Shown piece by piece: positions 21,176 through 32,656 of a stretch of DNA of 64,000 nucleotides (position 1 is its first letter; each line of letters opens with the position of its first letter). The stretch covers positions 6,093,569-6,157,568 of the forward strand of contig JAEMBT020000008.1 of NCBI GenBank assembly GCA_018873245.2, in the 5' to 3' direction. The DNA is from Archegozetes longisetosus (Eukaryota > Arthropoda > Arachnida > Sarcoptiformes > Trhypochthoniidae). The notes under the pieces are model-generated. The model worked only from the letters and a program-made list of their open reading frames with translations. It was not told the DNA's origin and made no database searches. A program made the position numbers and the translations under genes.

Positions 21176-23039
21176 TTAATTTTTAATCTTAATGAAAATC
21201 GAGTGAAAGCTTTCATTTGAGTACTTAAGATCATGTTCGTGCGGTTGCGGCGAATCTAAAGTCCATAAGCGTTTATCACTTAAAATTTGTTTGCAATTTA
21301 GACGAGAAATTGGTTTATTTGACATCATTTTATCAGTTATATCAGAAATATTTTCATATTGCGTCCTTATATTAGGATTAATATCGGAATAAGAGGTCCT
21401 TTAAGGGCGAATCAAAAAGAAGTTATTTGAAAACAATTTTAATCTTTTATTTTAATGAAATACCTGTTAAAATCGATATTAAACAATTCTTGAAAAATAA
21501 CTCCCAAACTATAAATATCGGCTTTTGTATCGTATTTGCGTATTCGTATAACTTCAGGTGCCATATAATCACGCGTTCCTCTGTATTTTGTATGCGACTG
21601 TTGGTCGAATTCATGAATTGTCGCTAAACCGAAGTCTGCGACTTTAACGAACCTCCCATTAGATCCATTTGTTATCAAAATATTGTCAGGCTTCAAATCT
21701 CTGTGAATTATTGGAGGATTTTGTTTATGCAAATAATCAACGCTTTCTAGTATCTCAACAGATAATTCACTTCGAATATAATAACCCAAAGGACTCATTG
21801 ATTTTGATGAATTTTGATCTAACTCTTCATTCAATTCATTAATGACTTCTTTTAGTGTAAACGGACAAAATTCCATTTGTAAGTGTAATAAAAGTGGTTT
21901 ATTTGGATCAAATACTTGATGTCCAGAACTAATTCCAGAGTTGTGGTTCATTTCTTTATTACTTTTTGAGAGATAGTTATTTTCAACCCATGCTTGAAAG
22001 GAGTGAACTACAAACTCACTTTTAGATTTCAGCAATAAATCTAATTCTTTTTGAAATTTTTTTGTATTCATTTCTTCATAGGTTAACGGAATTTTCTTCA
22101 CTGCGTAAACAGCATGGTCATTGCTGCTTTCACTGCTTTGCAGACAATTCCAAAATGACCTGAATTAACGACATGAATTTCCTTAAATTCTCGGTCGTAC
22201 TTTCCGCTTTTTAATGAATATGAAACTAAGTTTTCATCTGATTCATAATTTATTTTGTAGTTTTTGTATGTCACTTGAAAATAATGAGCGAAAACCTCAT
22301 CGTAACTCCTGAATTGCGTCTCAGTCGGAGTTTTTATAACTTTAAATCCACATTGACCCCAAATGAAAACAATTCCTTTTTTCGAAAGAGCCATTGAAAT
22401 GTTGTAATCCCAATGTGATGCGATGTCGACGAATTTGTTTTCACTCTTCAATTTCAATGGAGTTTCACTCCATTTGATTGTTTCATCTCCGAGTTGTCCG
22501 TATTTATTCCAACCGAACACATAAATATCGCCATCACGCGATAACAATAAACTGTGTCTTTTACCACAACTTACTTTCTCAAAAACTTCATTAATTTCGA
22601 TAAGTTTCGGTGCATTTCTTGAGTCATGAATTTTCAACTTTTTGAAACCCAGTTGTCCAAAATCATTCTCACCCCAGCTGAAAACATTTCCCTTCTCTGT
22701 TAAAGCCATTGAATGACAAAGACCACATGCAATCGCTTTAACTTTCTCTCCATTGAATTCATTCACATGATATGGAATCGACACAGCATAATTATTTTTC
22801 CCATTCCCAATCTGTCCATATTCATTCCAACCCCACGCATAAACTTGACCGTCAATTGTCAAAACAAGTGAATGCCGCAAACCACAACAAATGTCTACAA
22901 CATTTTTATCACTCAAATATCGATTCAGTTCTGGTTTATATGTCTCGTTATCATTTCTTCCATTCCTTAACACTCCGTAATGATTCGAGCCCCAACAATA
23001 AACTTTTCCGTCAGAAGTGCGCGCAATTGCATGACAACA
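21176..23039 (-). pseudogene. RCC1-kinase unit fused behind the 25040 gene, frameshifted
   Basis: From 23039 the frame enters RCC1 repeats at CHAIARTSDGKVYCWG and runs through about four repeats and the linker to the kinase glycine loop (NSGHFGIVCKA). A one-base loss near 22130 then shifts the frame before the lysine motif YAVKKI. The rest of the kinase is intact: LLHLQMEFC, HRDLKPDN, ADFGLAT, APE and DIYSLG, with a donor at 21464. The last exon, read by me at 21398-21176, continues in phase and ends SFHSIFIKIKN before a stop, like the ends of the other family members. Only the frameshift prevents a complete RCC1-kinase product. Confidence 0.75.
22531..22893 (-). repeat. Gene-conversion-like tract (copy 1; partner 24271-24633)
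   Basis: These about 360 bases are almost identical to 24271-24633 (one difference seen by eye), while sequence on both sides diverges much more. The tract codes for three to four RCC1 repeats. Such a sharply bounded identical block in otherwise diverged paralogs points to recent gene conversion or unequal exchange. Confidence 0.75.
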
Positions 23040-25040
23040 GTTTGGTCTTTTCTTCGGTCGATGAGAAGTCATTTTTTCGTACAAATTACTAAAAGCTTCG
23101 TATTTTTTCATAAGTAGTGATTGGCTATCTTGGTAATCTTGGTAATCTCTGCAATTTATATAAGTTTTATGAACAGTTAATATTGGACTCAAAGATTAAA
23201 CCTTTCAATACCGGTTCATATCAATGAAGAACAATTCCTTAGCAATAATGCCTAAACTATATATGTCTGCTTTTGTATCATATTTCTTTCCATCCAGGAT
23301 TTCTGGTGCTGCATAACTTATGTGTCCTCTGTCTGCAGTATGCAATTCATCAGCATATTTATGAATTACTGCTGAACCTAAGTCTCCTATTTTAACACAA
23401 ACTTTATTATCTGATATAATCTTCAACAGTATGTTATCTGGTTTTAAGTCTCTGTGAATTAGTGGTGGCTTTATATCGTGCAAATATTGAACGCCTTCCA
23501 ATACTCCAATAAACAGTTGACTTGCAGTGTAGTAACCTAATAAAGTCAAGCAATCGCCTTCTATGAGATTTAATTCTTTCATTTCTTTAATTACATCTTT
23601 CAGAGATTTGTCGCACAATTCCATCTGGATATAAAGAGTGAGTTTTTTCGAACTTGAATTGCTTTCATTTGAGTCTACCTCACGCCGTATGTCATAATAC
23701 TTGACAATTTTTTCATTTGATTCTTCTTCAAGCCACACGTCGTAATATTTGACAAGTCTTTCGTCACTCAATTCTTTAATTGTAGAACAAGTTTCCAATT
23801 CCTTTAAAAATTCAGTTTCTGTTTCAACTTTAGATCTGATCTTTTTTATTGCATAATAACCAGAATAAAAATCTTTATGTTTCACTTTAAATACTTCTCC
23901 AAAACTGCCGTGTCCGAGTTTTTCTAACTCATTGAATTTTGTTTTATACTCTCCATTCCGAATGAAAGTATCGTTGAATGGAATAACTCTTTCCTCAATG
24001 GGTTTATAATTTATTTGTTGATAGTATGCAAAAATGTCATTAAATGATTTGAAATTAGTTTCTTCTGGTTCTATTAACATTTCTTCTCCACATTGACCCC
24101 AAATGAAAATCCTTCCTCCTTCTGATAAAGCCATTGAAATCCAGTAGCGATAATGTGACGCGATATCAATAAATTTGTTTCCACCTTTAAATCTCAAGGG
24201 AGTTTTATTTTGCTTTTTGATCTCTTCATATCCGATTGGTTTGACTTCATAACTACCGAACACGTAAATATCGCCATCACGTGATAACAATAAACTGTGT
24301 CTTTTACCACAACTTACTTTCTCAAAAACTTCATTAATTTCGATAAGTTTCGGTGCATTTCTTGAGTCATGAATTTTCAACTTTTTGAAACCCAGTTGTC
24401 CAAAATCATTCTCACCCCAGCTGAAAACATTTCCCTTCTCTGTTAAAGCCATTGAATGACAAAGACCACATGCAATCGCTTTAACTTTCTCTCCATTGAA
24501 TTCATTCACATGATATGGAATCGACACAGCATAATTATTTTTCCCATTCCCAATCTGTCCATATTCATTCCAACCCCACGCATAAACTTGACCGTCAATT
24601 GTCAAAACAAGTGAATGCCGCAAACCACAACAAATATCGACAATATTTTTATCACTCAAATGTTGATTCAATTCTGGTTTGTATATCTCTAAATCGTTTC
24701 TTCTATTCCCTAACTCTCCGCGATAATTCTCACCCCAACAATAAACGTTTCCGTCAATAGTGCGCGCAATTGCATGACGTAAACCATTCTTGAAACTAAT
24801 GATTTGCTTGTTGCTCAAGTTTTCGTTTAGAGTTAACTTTTTTACTTCATTCTCATGACCAAAACCTAAAACTCCAGAATAATTACGACCAAAAACATAA
24901 GTTTCGTCGTCATTTGTGACAGTGATTAAATTGATTTTATCCAGAGCGTCTTCAAAAACATGAAAAAGTTTGATTTTTTTGACGAAATCTTGATTCAATT
25001 TCAACTGTTTGAAAATTTTGTATTTGTTGATTTCGTCCAT
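23040..25040 (-). CDS. RCC1-repeat protein kinase, C-lobe fused to next RCC1 unit
   Basis: The start at 25040 (MDEINKYKIF) was chosen over 25145 because the 50969 gene and the 11440 relic share this ATG and its GCGAAAATGGA context. Exon 1 (25040-23212) codes for an N-terminal helix, about six RCC1 repeats (a beta-propeller for protein contacts), a linker and a full kinase: GHGSFGEVFKV, YAIKKI, LYIQMELC, HRDLKPDN, GDLGSAV (DLG in place of DFG), APE and DIYSLG. The LYIQMELC and KP(S/T/D)NI features recall eIF2-alpha kinases, an inference from motif style. After an intron (23211-23149) exon 2 gives the start of the C-lobe end (KKRPNC) and then runs directly into RCC1 repeats of the next unit. 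The protein is therefore RCC1-kinase-RCC1 up to the frameshift near 22130. Confidence 0.75.
24271..24633 (-). repeat. Gene-conversion-like tract (copy 2; partner 22531-22893)
   Basis: Partner of the tract at 22531-22893. It lies inside the RCC1 part of the 25040 gene. Direction of transfer cannot be told from the two copies alone. Confidence 0.75.
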
Positions 25041-25059
25041 TTTCGCGATTGCACAAAAT

Positions 25060-26035
25060 TTTGTCTCATGGAAACGAAAAATTTTATCGCACTCAAAAAT
25101 TATCTTATCTCTGTGTCTAACGTCAGAGTTGCTGGCTGTACTCATTTTGAAGGATCACGTTTCAACTTTAATTTTCAGCTTTTCCTCCAATTCCAAGTTT
25201 TGGATCTCCATCGAATCTTTCATTCGACCTTCCACGCTGAACTACTCAACTTTTGTGCTCATTTCGAAGGATCGCTGTTGATCTCATTCGACTCTCCAGA
25301 CTGCACTTTTGCACTTGTTTTCTAATTCTAAAATTAAGCCTTAGAAATTTTGGGAATCTACTTCCACTCTCCAGTCCACACTTTATTCTCTCCAACTTTT
25401 CATGTGCAAATTACAAAAGTTGAGTAGGCCAACTTTGCTTTCCTGATTGACACCACTTCTGATCATTCCCTTAACAGACCATCTCAATCTGTTGACTTCT
25501 GCTTTCCAGAGGCCTCTACTCTCACTTTCGCCAATTCGACTCTCCAGACTGATCTACTCAACCTTTGCACTTGTCCTCTAGTTCCTAAATTAAGCCTTAG
25601 AAATTTTGAGAATCTACTCCCACTCTCCAGTCCACACTTTAATTCTCTCCAACTTTTCATGTTCAAGTTACAAAAGTTGAGAAGGTCAGTCTTGTTCTCC
25701 AGATTGAACCAGTTCTGATCATTCCCTCAACAGACCGTCCCAATCTGTTGACTTCTGCTTTTCAGAGGCCTCTACTCTCACTTTCGCCAATTTCGAGGGA
25801 ACGGATCGCAAGTCAGGCTTCGCACATGGCGCCAATGTGTTACTATCTGAAATGGTTTCCACTCCCCCAGGCTTGCACCACATCCACAATATTCCTTTCA
25901 CTCAGCTAGAGGCCTCTACTCCCGCCATCACTCATTGAGCTTCCTTCCATGTTGAGGGAACGGATCGCAAGTCAGGCTTCACACATGGCGCCAATGTGTT
26001 ACTAACTGAAATGGTTTCCACTCCCTCAGGCTTGC
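25060..26035. repeat. Upstream module of RCC1-kinase genes (copy 2), internally repeated
   Basis: This region is homologous to 11445-12070. A block beginning GAGGCCTCTACT occurs three times (about 25510, 25766 and 25911). The last two copies are followed by GGGAACGGATCGCAAGTCAG, GGCGCCAATGTGTTACTA and GGCTTGCACCAC. The last block leads straight into the minisatellite. ORFs of 60-120 codons here are not supported by any motif. It probably contains the promoter of the 25040 gene, an inference from position. Confidence 0.6.
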
Positions 26036-26661
26036 ACCACTCCCACAGTCTCTCCTTTCACTCCCACAGTCTCTCCTTTCACTCCCACAGTCTTCTTTCA
26101 CTCCCACAGTCTCTTCTTTCACTCCCAGTCTCTCCTTTCATTCCCACAGTCTCTTCTTTCACTCCCACAGTCTCCTTTCACTCCCACAGTCTCTTCTTTC
26201 ACTCCCACAGTCTTCTTTCACTCCCACAGTCTCTCCTTTCACTCCCACAGTCTTCTTTCACTCCCACAGTCTCTTCTTTCACTCCCAGTCTCTCCTTTCA
26301 TTCCCACAGTCTCTTCTTTCACTCCCAAAGTCTCTTCTTTCACTCCCACAGTCTCCTTTCACTCCCACAGTCTCTTCTTTCACTCCCACAGTCTTCTTTC
26401 ACTCCCACAGTCTCTCCTTTCACTCCCACAGTCTTCTTTCACTCCCACAGTCTCTTCTTTCACTCCCAGTCTCTCCTTTCATTCCCACAGTCTCTTCTTT
26501 CACTCCCAAAGTCTCTTCTTTCACTCCCACAGTCTCCTTTCACTCCCACAGTCTCTTCTTTCACTCCCACAGTCTTCTTTCACTCCCACAGTCTCTTCTT
26601 TCACTCCCACAGTCTCTTCTTTCACTCCCACAGTCTCTTCTTTCACTCCCACAGTCTCTCC
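26036..26661. repeat. Minisatellite array 1, 19-21-bp unit
   Basis: Tandem units are variants of CACTCCCACAGTCTCTTCTTT, with 19-bp forms lacking TC or ACAG. Longer blocks of several units recur (compare 26200-26345 with 26380-26520), giving a higher-order pattern. Pyrimidine-rich on the plus strand. The long ORFs across it have no homology and result from the stop-free unit. Confidence 0.95.
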
Positions 26662-26760
26662 TTCAGTATAGAGAAAACGAATCGCACATCAAGCTTCACA
26701 CACGGCGCCTATGTACTACAACCTAATATGCTTTCATTCTCACAGGCTCTGCACCACACC
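26662..26760. repeat. Spacer module between minisatellite arrays
   Basis: This is a diverged copy of the GGGAACGGATCGC...CTTGCACCAC part of the upstream module (here GAGAAAACGAATCGCACATC and GGCGCCTATGT). The same spacer returns at 27093-27195 after the second array, and a weaker copy lies near 27560-27620. Module plus array therefore forms a higher-order repeat. Confidence 0.75.
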
Positions 26761-27092
26761 CACAGTCTCTTCTTTCACTCCCAGTCTCTTCTTTCACTCC
26801 CAGTCTCTCCTTTCATTCCCACAGTCTCTTCTTTCACTCCCACAGTCTCTCCTTTCACTCCCACAGTCTTCTTTCACTCCCACAGTCTCTTCTTTCACTC
26901 CCACAGTCTCCTTTCACTCCCACAGTCTCTTCTTTCACTCCCAGTCTCTTCTTTCACTCCCAGTCTCTCCTTTCATTCCCACAGTCTCTTCTTTCACTCC
27001 CACAGTCTCTCCTTTCACTCCCACAGTCTTCTTTCACTCCCACAGTCTCTTCTTTCACTCCCACAGTCTCTTCTTTCACTCCCACAGTCTCT
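26761..27092. repeat. Minisatellite array 2, 19-21-bp unit
   Basis: It has the same unit family as 26036-26661 and also contains internally repeated blocks. It is followed by a spacer copy. Confidence 0.93.
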
Positions 27093-28250
27093 CCTTCAGT
27101 ATAGAGAAAACGAATCGCACATCAAGCTTCACACACGGCGCCTATGTGCTACTACCTAATATGCTTTCATTCCCTCAGGCTCTGCACCACATTCACTGTC
27201 TCATCAACACAAAGACAAAACACACGATACCTACGTGCTTTAGACATTTTTTCCACAAATCCTAAAGGCTCTAGCTACAGACCTCCGTTCATCGCACTCA
27301 GACCATTTATTCATCTGCAACTTGCAAGTACTGAAGAAACAGACTGTAAATCAGTATCGACACTCCGTACCTTCAGTGCTTCGACTGATATACTTTCTAC
27401 TCCTTCAGACTGCAACGTTGTCACTAATTTGTTTTGTTCCAACACATCAGAACACGCAAAAACACGCGACACGTATACTACCAAAAATCCCTTCGTTTTC
27501 ACCGTCCTTCTTTAGTTACAGACTTCCATTTCACTCATTTACTATTCCTTCACTTGAAAACAAACACTGAACAAGCGAACCGCACATTAGATTCAACACG
27601 CGGCACCTACGCGCTCAACCTGAAGGCTTTTCATTTAAACAGTGCTTCAATTCCACAGACTTCCCACATAGCCCCTTAAGTTTTCCACTGTTTCTCAAGT
27701 GTTCTGCTACAACCTTTATTTCTCACTTTTCTCTCACTCATTATTTTACTATTGAATTCGGAAGCACCGAATTCATCTCATGTCATCCTCTATGCGTAAA
27801 CAAGTCAGCCCAACATTGGTCTAGTCGCAATAGTAAGTTCAATAGAACTTTTGAGTCTGCACAAGTCTACACAATATGCCTGTTGTGACTGTGGCCTACG
27901 CTTACACTACCGCCGGAGAACAGTTTTCAGTAGCCAGCATTTAGATGCGTGGCCACACTACTAGCTGTAGGCAGAGTGCTTCCCATGTAGGAATGCGTTT
28001 GTCGTCACTCATTTCACTCGTCTGTCACTTATTTTAGTAGACAATAGCATCGAAATAGCATCAATACAGCTTTACTGTAACGTTACATTTCTATCGCATA
28101 CTGCTTATACACTTTATTTATATCCCGCTGCCAACATCTCTCTGTTTTTCGCCCGTTTTCTATCTGTTCTGCAGCGGCACGCACCCTTTCAGAGCCAGCA
28201 GCTCAATTGCTACAGAAAATGTTCGCCAACACAACCAATTCAGTCAAAAA
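27093..28250. other. Decayed spacer copies and unique sequence, no gene
   Basis: The first 100 bp are a spacer copy. Weaker echoes of its motifs appear near 27215 and 27560-27620. The remainder shows no ORF with recognisable motifs and no clear repeat. Confidence 0.5.
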
Positions 28251-28261
28251 AAGTGCATCAG

Positions 28262-28345
28262 TCAAAAAAAGTGCAGCGGCGACACCGAGACTCGAACCTG
28301 GGACTTTCGCCCCAAATCTCGACTCGCAGACCACTACACCCAAGT
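28262..28345 (-). ncRNA. tRNA-derived sequence (SINE head or tRNA relic)
   Basis: On the minus strand there is a tRNA-like D-arm (GGGTGTAGTGGTCTGCGAG, an A-box-like element) and a T-arm with a B-box (GGTTCGAGTCTC), about 30 bases apart. A TTTTTTT Pol III terminator follows 3' of it (28254-28270). The T-stem has one A-C mismatch, and the acceptor halves do not pair, so it is not a functional tRNA. A SINE head or a tRNA pseudogene fits. Confidence 0.5.
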
Positions 28346-28459
28346 GACTCTATTGCACACTGTTCTCGTAGTACTACTATCCTGCTATTGTACTACTCAC
28401 ACACTGCCCACATATATATACTTTTTTGTCAATTCCGAGCAAACTTTTCTCGTACTTAG

Positions 28460-29255
28460 AAATTTTTCATCTCGTTTTGCTCACATCTCACATGAGTGGG
28501 GCCCAAACCAAAACAGTTAGCACCAAATAAACTACTCAGCATGGTCCCAAAATGTAATACGAGTTATCAAATGCCATATTAGAACAGTGGGGGTCGAAAG
28601 GAGGCTCTGTAACTGGTAGCCGCCAAATTTCAAAATCGAAAACTAGCCAAATGCATATGAATACTAATTGAATGACTGCGTGCGAGTGCTTTGCTACCAA
28701 TGCTCGTGAAACTGAGCACCGAATACCGATATTGAAAATACATCTGATTTTTAATTTTTACTTTAAATAGATATTTGAAACCTGCCACTTCAGTTCACTC
28801 GACATCAATTATTATCTACGTTACTAAAAGTTACTTCTCTTAAAAATCCCAATTGGCTTAAAGTCGAAAAAATGTTTAGACACTTATTTTATTGATTGAA
28901 TTAACTAAAATTAACTAAAATGGTCTCAATTATGACTCAATGATCTATACAATGACAATTAACTATTGAATAACAATAATCAATCATTAAATAGCATACA
29001 ATAGAGCTCAATAATCAATCATTTTTACAATAAAATGTTCGTTTTTTTCACCTGAGGTGATTCGTCAATTGATTCCAATATTTGATTTAACATTAACTTA
29101 ATTGAAAGACTCATTCGATTATAATTCAAATTTCAAATTAACTCTTCTAATGATTAAATGCATTAAAACAACGATAAAATAAACATAATTATGATGTAGT
29201 TAAAAAAAATAAGTGCAGTTAAAGCGGTCCAACTGAAACACAGTTATAAGCATAT
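28460..29255. other. Intergenic, no gene seen
   Basis: AT-rich. A block at about 28560-28640 loosely resembles 51330-51400 (a CAAATG...TAGA.CAG....GGGTC pattern and a following gene-like GCCGCC), suggesting an old dispersed repeat. No ORF is supported. Confidence 0.35.
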
Positions 29256-31155
29256 TCCATCGGCCACTTTGGTGTTGGTGCAAATGTTAGAGCAATTCGT
29301 TCGATTAAAGTCGAGTACAAACAACATTCGCATTTGCCTCATCCAGAAATTCTTTGCTCGATATAGAGAAAAGTGTTGGGTCTTCACCCCATTTAAGCTT
29401 CACTTCTTCGTAGCCGTAATCGACCCACAAAACTGTGGGCTATTGAGGCCAAGGATTAATCTGGTCTCGATTCGGAGGAGGTTGAGGTCAAATTTCAAAA
29501 CAAACAATGCTTTTGGCGCTCTAAATATCAGTTTGAATAAAGTTTAATAAAACTAAAATAAAGTCAACGATTAATTGAATTACTTGTCTCAAACAAGTTG
29601 CGATGCAATCACATCCCGCTTGACCGCCTCCAATAAATTTCATTTCTTACTATTTAAGCCATAATAGCTATGCATCAAATACAGAATGGTGAAGATCGAA
29701 AACCAAAACCAATTCATGATCTTTGGCTGATAAAAGTTTTTCTCCTATGTTTATGAGAACCTATTGCTGCTAACAATAAACTGATTGACATTAAAGTCGA
29801 AACTTATCCCAAGTGGAAGCTTAACATTTAGATCATTTTTATCAAAACTTCATGAGTCAGTATCTAATTCGAAGACACTTATGTTTTTATGGCTATTGTT
29901 ACCTTCATGAACATTCAAATAATCAACAATCAATTGCTTTTAACTGCAATACTCCTTAAGCACTAATATCTGGCATCACATCATTGGTTGTTTTCCACAA
30001 ATGTTTTTGTGAACATTCGAGAAAAGTGATCGCAAAGTAGATACCATTCAATTGTCTGCCAGGAATAGGCAAATCTCTCGGCCACGTGGCGCCTGTTGCC
30101 AAACATATCGCATCAAAGTTTCGTAGCAGTTCTTCACCCGATATATCTTTGCCAACATTGCAATTAGTTTTGAAAACAATTGCTTCAGCACTCATTAAGT
30201 CGATTCTTCGCTCAATCACTTGTTTCGATAACTTCATGGTTGGAATACCGTATTGAACAAGTCCACCGATTCGATCGTTCCTTTCAAAAACAGTGACTAA
30301 ATCACCGGCTTTGTTGAGTTGGTCAGCACACGCCAGTCCTGCCGGTCCTGAACCAATAATAGCTACACGTTTATGAGTTGTTCGAGCAGGTGGTCATGCC
30401 TTAATCCAACCCTTTCCAAAGGCAGTTTCAATAATAGACACGTAGACTGTTTTAATAGCACCTGGTAGCTCATAAACACCGAGAACACACACGCCCTCAC
30501 ATGATGCCGGACACACACGACCCGTGAAATGAGGAAAATCATTTGTTTGCAGAAGTTGTTTAGTGGCTTCGTACCAGTCGTCCTAATATACGAGATCATT
30601 CCGTCGCGGAATCGTTACCCAATGGACAGCCGTGTGATGACTGACAGAACGGGACTCCACATTCCATACACCTGTTAATCGATTTCTAGGTTTAGTTGTT
30701 ATCTCAAATTTTTGTTGCATCTATACCTTGAGGTCTATGTTCGGAAATTGTTTCTGATGAACTGATGGTCAAAAACTTCGTTTCGATCTTTAAGTCTGTT
30801 CGCAATGTCTCTAATAATAACCTTTAATGCGCTTGTATTTCATGAATCCTTTAGTTTTGTCTAATTTAGTTTCATCTGGAATCGAGTCTTCGATGTCTTT
30901 AACCCTATTATCAGATTGAGTCTGAGATACTTCTATTGAGTCCTGTTTGGCGTTTGCTTTTTGTTTAATTTGTTTCAAAACGCGCTCATATTCTTTAGGA
31001 AATACTTTAATGAACTTCAATCTATGCTCAGACAAATTTGATAAGACTTGTGCCGCAACTTTTGAACCAGTTTTCTTATGGAATTCATTTAAAAGTTGTT
31101 TAACTAAATCTATGTCTTCGTTCTCTTCTACTGGAAACAAATCAATCATTCCGTG
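29256..31155 (-). pseudogene. Glutamate synthase (GOGAT) pseudogene, small-subunit domain side
   Basis: The piece at 31149-30811 has VFPKEYERVL and ends GFMKYKR, the junction of the large- and small-subunit-like domains of fused GOGAT. Minus-strand reading of 30590-29960 gives [17 protein letters not shown], a flavin/NADPH-binding GSGPAGLA and YGIPTMKLSK, then CLATGATWPRDLPIPGR. A piece at about 29425-29270 adds CVDYGYEEVKLKWGEDP. These are consecutive parts of the enzyme that makes glutamate from glutamine and 2-oxoglutarate. Frame changes, an in-frame stop near 30390 and missing segments show that the copy is dead. A central-domain piece lies at 31250-31462. Confidence 0.8.
30605..30716. 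repeat. Direct repeat, copy 1
   Basis: About 110 bp starting at GTTACCCAATGGACAGCCGT recur with a few changes at 31407-31516 in the same orientation, bracketing part of the GOGAT relic. A segmental duplication with the GOGAT pieces between is the simplest reading. Confidence 0.8.
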
Positions 31156-31249
31156 ATTGCATTTCGATCAAAATCTTCAGTCACTACCAAAATATATTAA
31201 TCAAAACATTTTTAGGATCAAAGTTTCGGTCGGTTTTTCAGTATTATAG

Positions 31250-31462
31250 TTAAAAAGGCTTTAATATTGAATTGTTACAAATGACGCTCACATTCGAATT
31301 CAATTTGAGACGATTTTGACCATTTTCACCATAATGGACAGCGATGTCATAGCTTAAGGTAGCGCCAAAAGCTCGGTCTTCGTTTCTAATCGGGTCTTGG
31401 GAATTGGTGGTCTTCGTTACCCAATGGACAGCCGTGTGATGACTGACAGAACGCAACTCCAC
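31250..31462 (-). pseudogene. Glutamate synthase central-domain fragment
   Basis: Codons DPIRNEDRAFGATLSYDIA match the region of GOGAT just before its glycine-rich beta-helix. The next expected part is absent. The fragment begins inside a 108-bp direct repeat (31407-31516), so its upstream codons are probably not GOGAT. Confidence 0.65.
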
Positions 31463-31516
31463 ATTCCATACACCTGTTAATCGATTTGTAGGTTTAGTTA
31501 TTATCTCAAATTTTTG
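31407..31516. repeat. Direct repeat, copy 2
   Basis: Second copy of the 30605-30716 repeat, differing at a few positions. It overlaps the upstream end of the central-domain GOGAT fragment. Confidence 0.8.
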
Positions 31517-31691
31517 CTTAATGAATCAAATTTTCATTATTTTGCTTCAAATCATTTAAAATAGAAAGAGATCCTTAAAATTCACCTTAAAGACAGGCTC
31601 CTCCAGAGTGTTCCTCATGTGCCATGAATACCCTGTAAACGTCCGACATTTGTAAAACAATTCAATTTTCCTTTTGAAAAGTGCTCAAAAT

Positions 31692-32487
31692 CGTATCAAT
31701 CCATGCGTCGGACCGTCAGCTCCTGACCTCTATAATTTAAGTGAACTAATCTGTAAATTTAAGGTTTTAAAGAGAAAGGTTTCGTATGGATCCACGCTTC
31801 GGGTAAAAAAATAAATCTCTCTAATCTTATGATTTTGAGATGATAGATTGCGTTTCGAGCATTCACTATAAATTTCTTTAATGTTTCAATAAGATAACAT
31901 TATACACAAAAAACGTCACATTAAAATCGTCTTTTGGCGAACCCTTCTCCATCGTTTCACTTGTATTCAAATAGATAACTTAACGTTAATGATGTTAAAG
32001 GCTTAAAAAATTTGTGATTTTTACACTTCTGTATAGTGAAAAGTGTTCAGTCTAAACCAATAGACTCTCGTTCGTTTATAGTACGCTTTAAACCTTTCTC
32101 TTTAAAACCTTAAATTTACAGATTAGTTCACTTAAATTATAGAGGTCAGGAGCTGACGGTCCGACGCATGGATTGATACGAAAGCGTACTATAAACGAAC
32201 GAGAGTCTATTGGTTTAGACTGAACACTTTTCACTATACAGAAGTGTAAAAATCACAAATTTTTTAAGCCTTTAACATCATTAACGTTAAGTTATCTATT
32301 TGAATACAAGTGAAACGATGGAGAAGGGTTCGCCAAAAGACGATTTTAATGTGACGTTTTTTGTGTATAATGTTATCTTATTGAAACATTAAAGAAATTT
32401 ATAGTGAATGCTCGAAACGCAATCTATCATCTCAAAATCATAAGATTAGAGAGATTTATTTTTTTACCCGAAGCGTGGATCCATACG
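31692..32487. repeat. Interleaved perfect inverted repeats A-B-A'-B'
   Basis: Four abutting blocks fill exactly 796 bp: A 31692-31782 (91 bp), B 31783-32089 (307 bp), A' 32090-32180 (reverse complement of A) and B' 32181-32487 (reverse complement of B). I saw no mismatch in either pair. A and B start alike (CGTATCAATCCATGCGTCGG and CGTATGGATCCACGCTTCGG), so the whole unit is also bounded by imperfect 20-bp inverted repeats. There is no coding signal. The order is not a simple palindrome: the pairs cross like a pseudoknot. Confidence 0.95.
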
Positions 32488-32656
32488 TGTATTCAGTTTC
32501 TCAACTTATCAGTTATTGGACTGAGTCTATGCCCACTTTGTTTGACAGCTTTGTCTGCAATTGGCTCTAAATTGAGTTTGTCTCCAATGCGCATGTCTTG
32601 CATTGACTGAGATGTGCGCTAAGCCATTCAGTCGTTCGGTATTTGACGCTATTTAT

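Noticed and set aside
25041..25145. Upstream start at 25145 for the RCC1-kinase gene
   Set aside because: The paralog at 50969 has no open frame there, and the shared GCGAAAATG context supports 25040.
25996..27265. Long plus-strand ORFs (387 and 184 codons) rich in HSHSLFF
   Set aside because: They are translations of the 19-21-bp minisatellite, whose unit has no stop. There is no homology and no start context.
28262..28345. Functional tRNA gene
   Set aside because: The A-box and B-box are good, but the acceptor halves do not pair and the T-stem has a mismatch, so it is listed as tRNA-derived.
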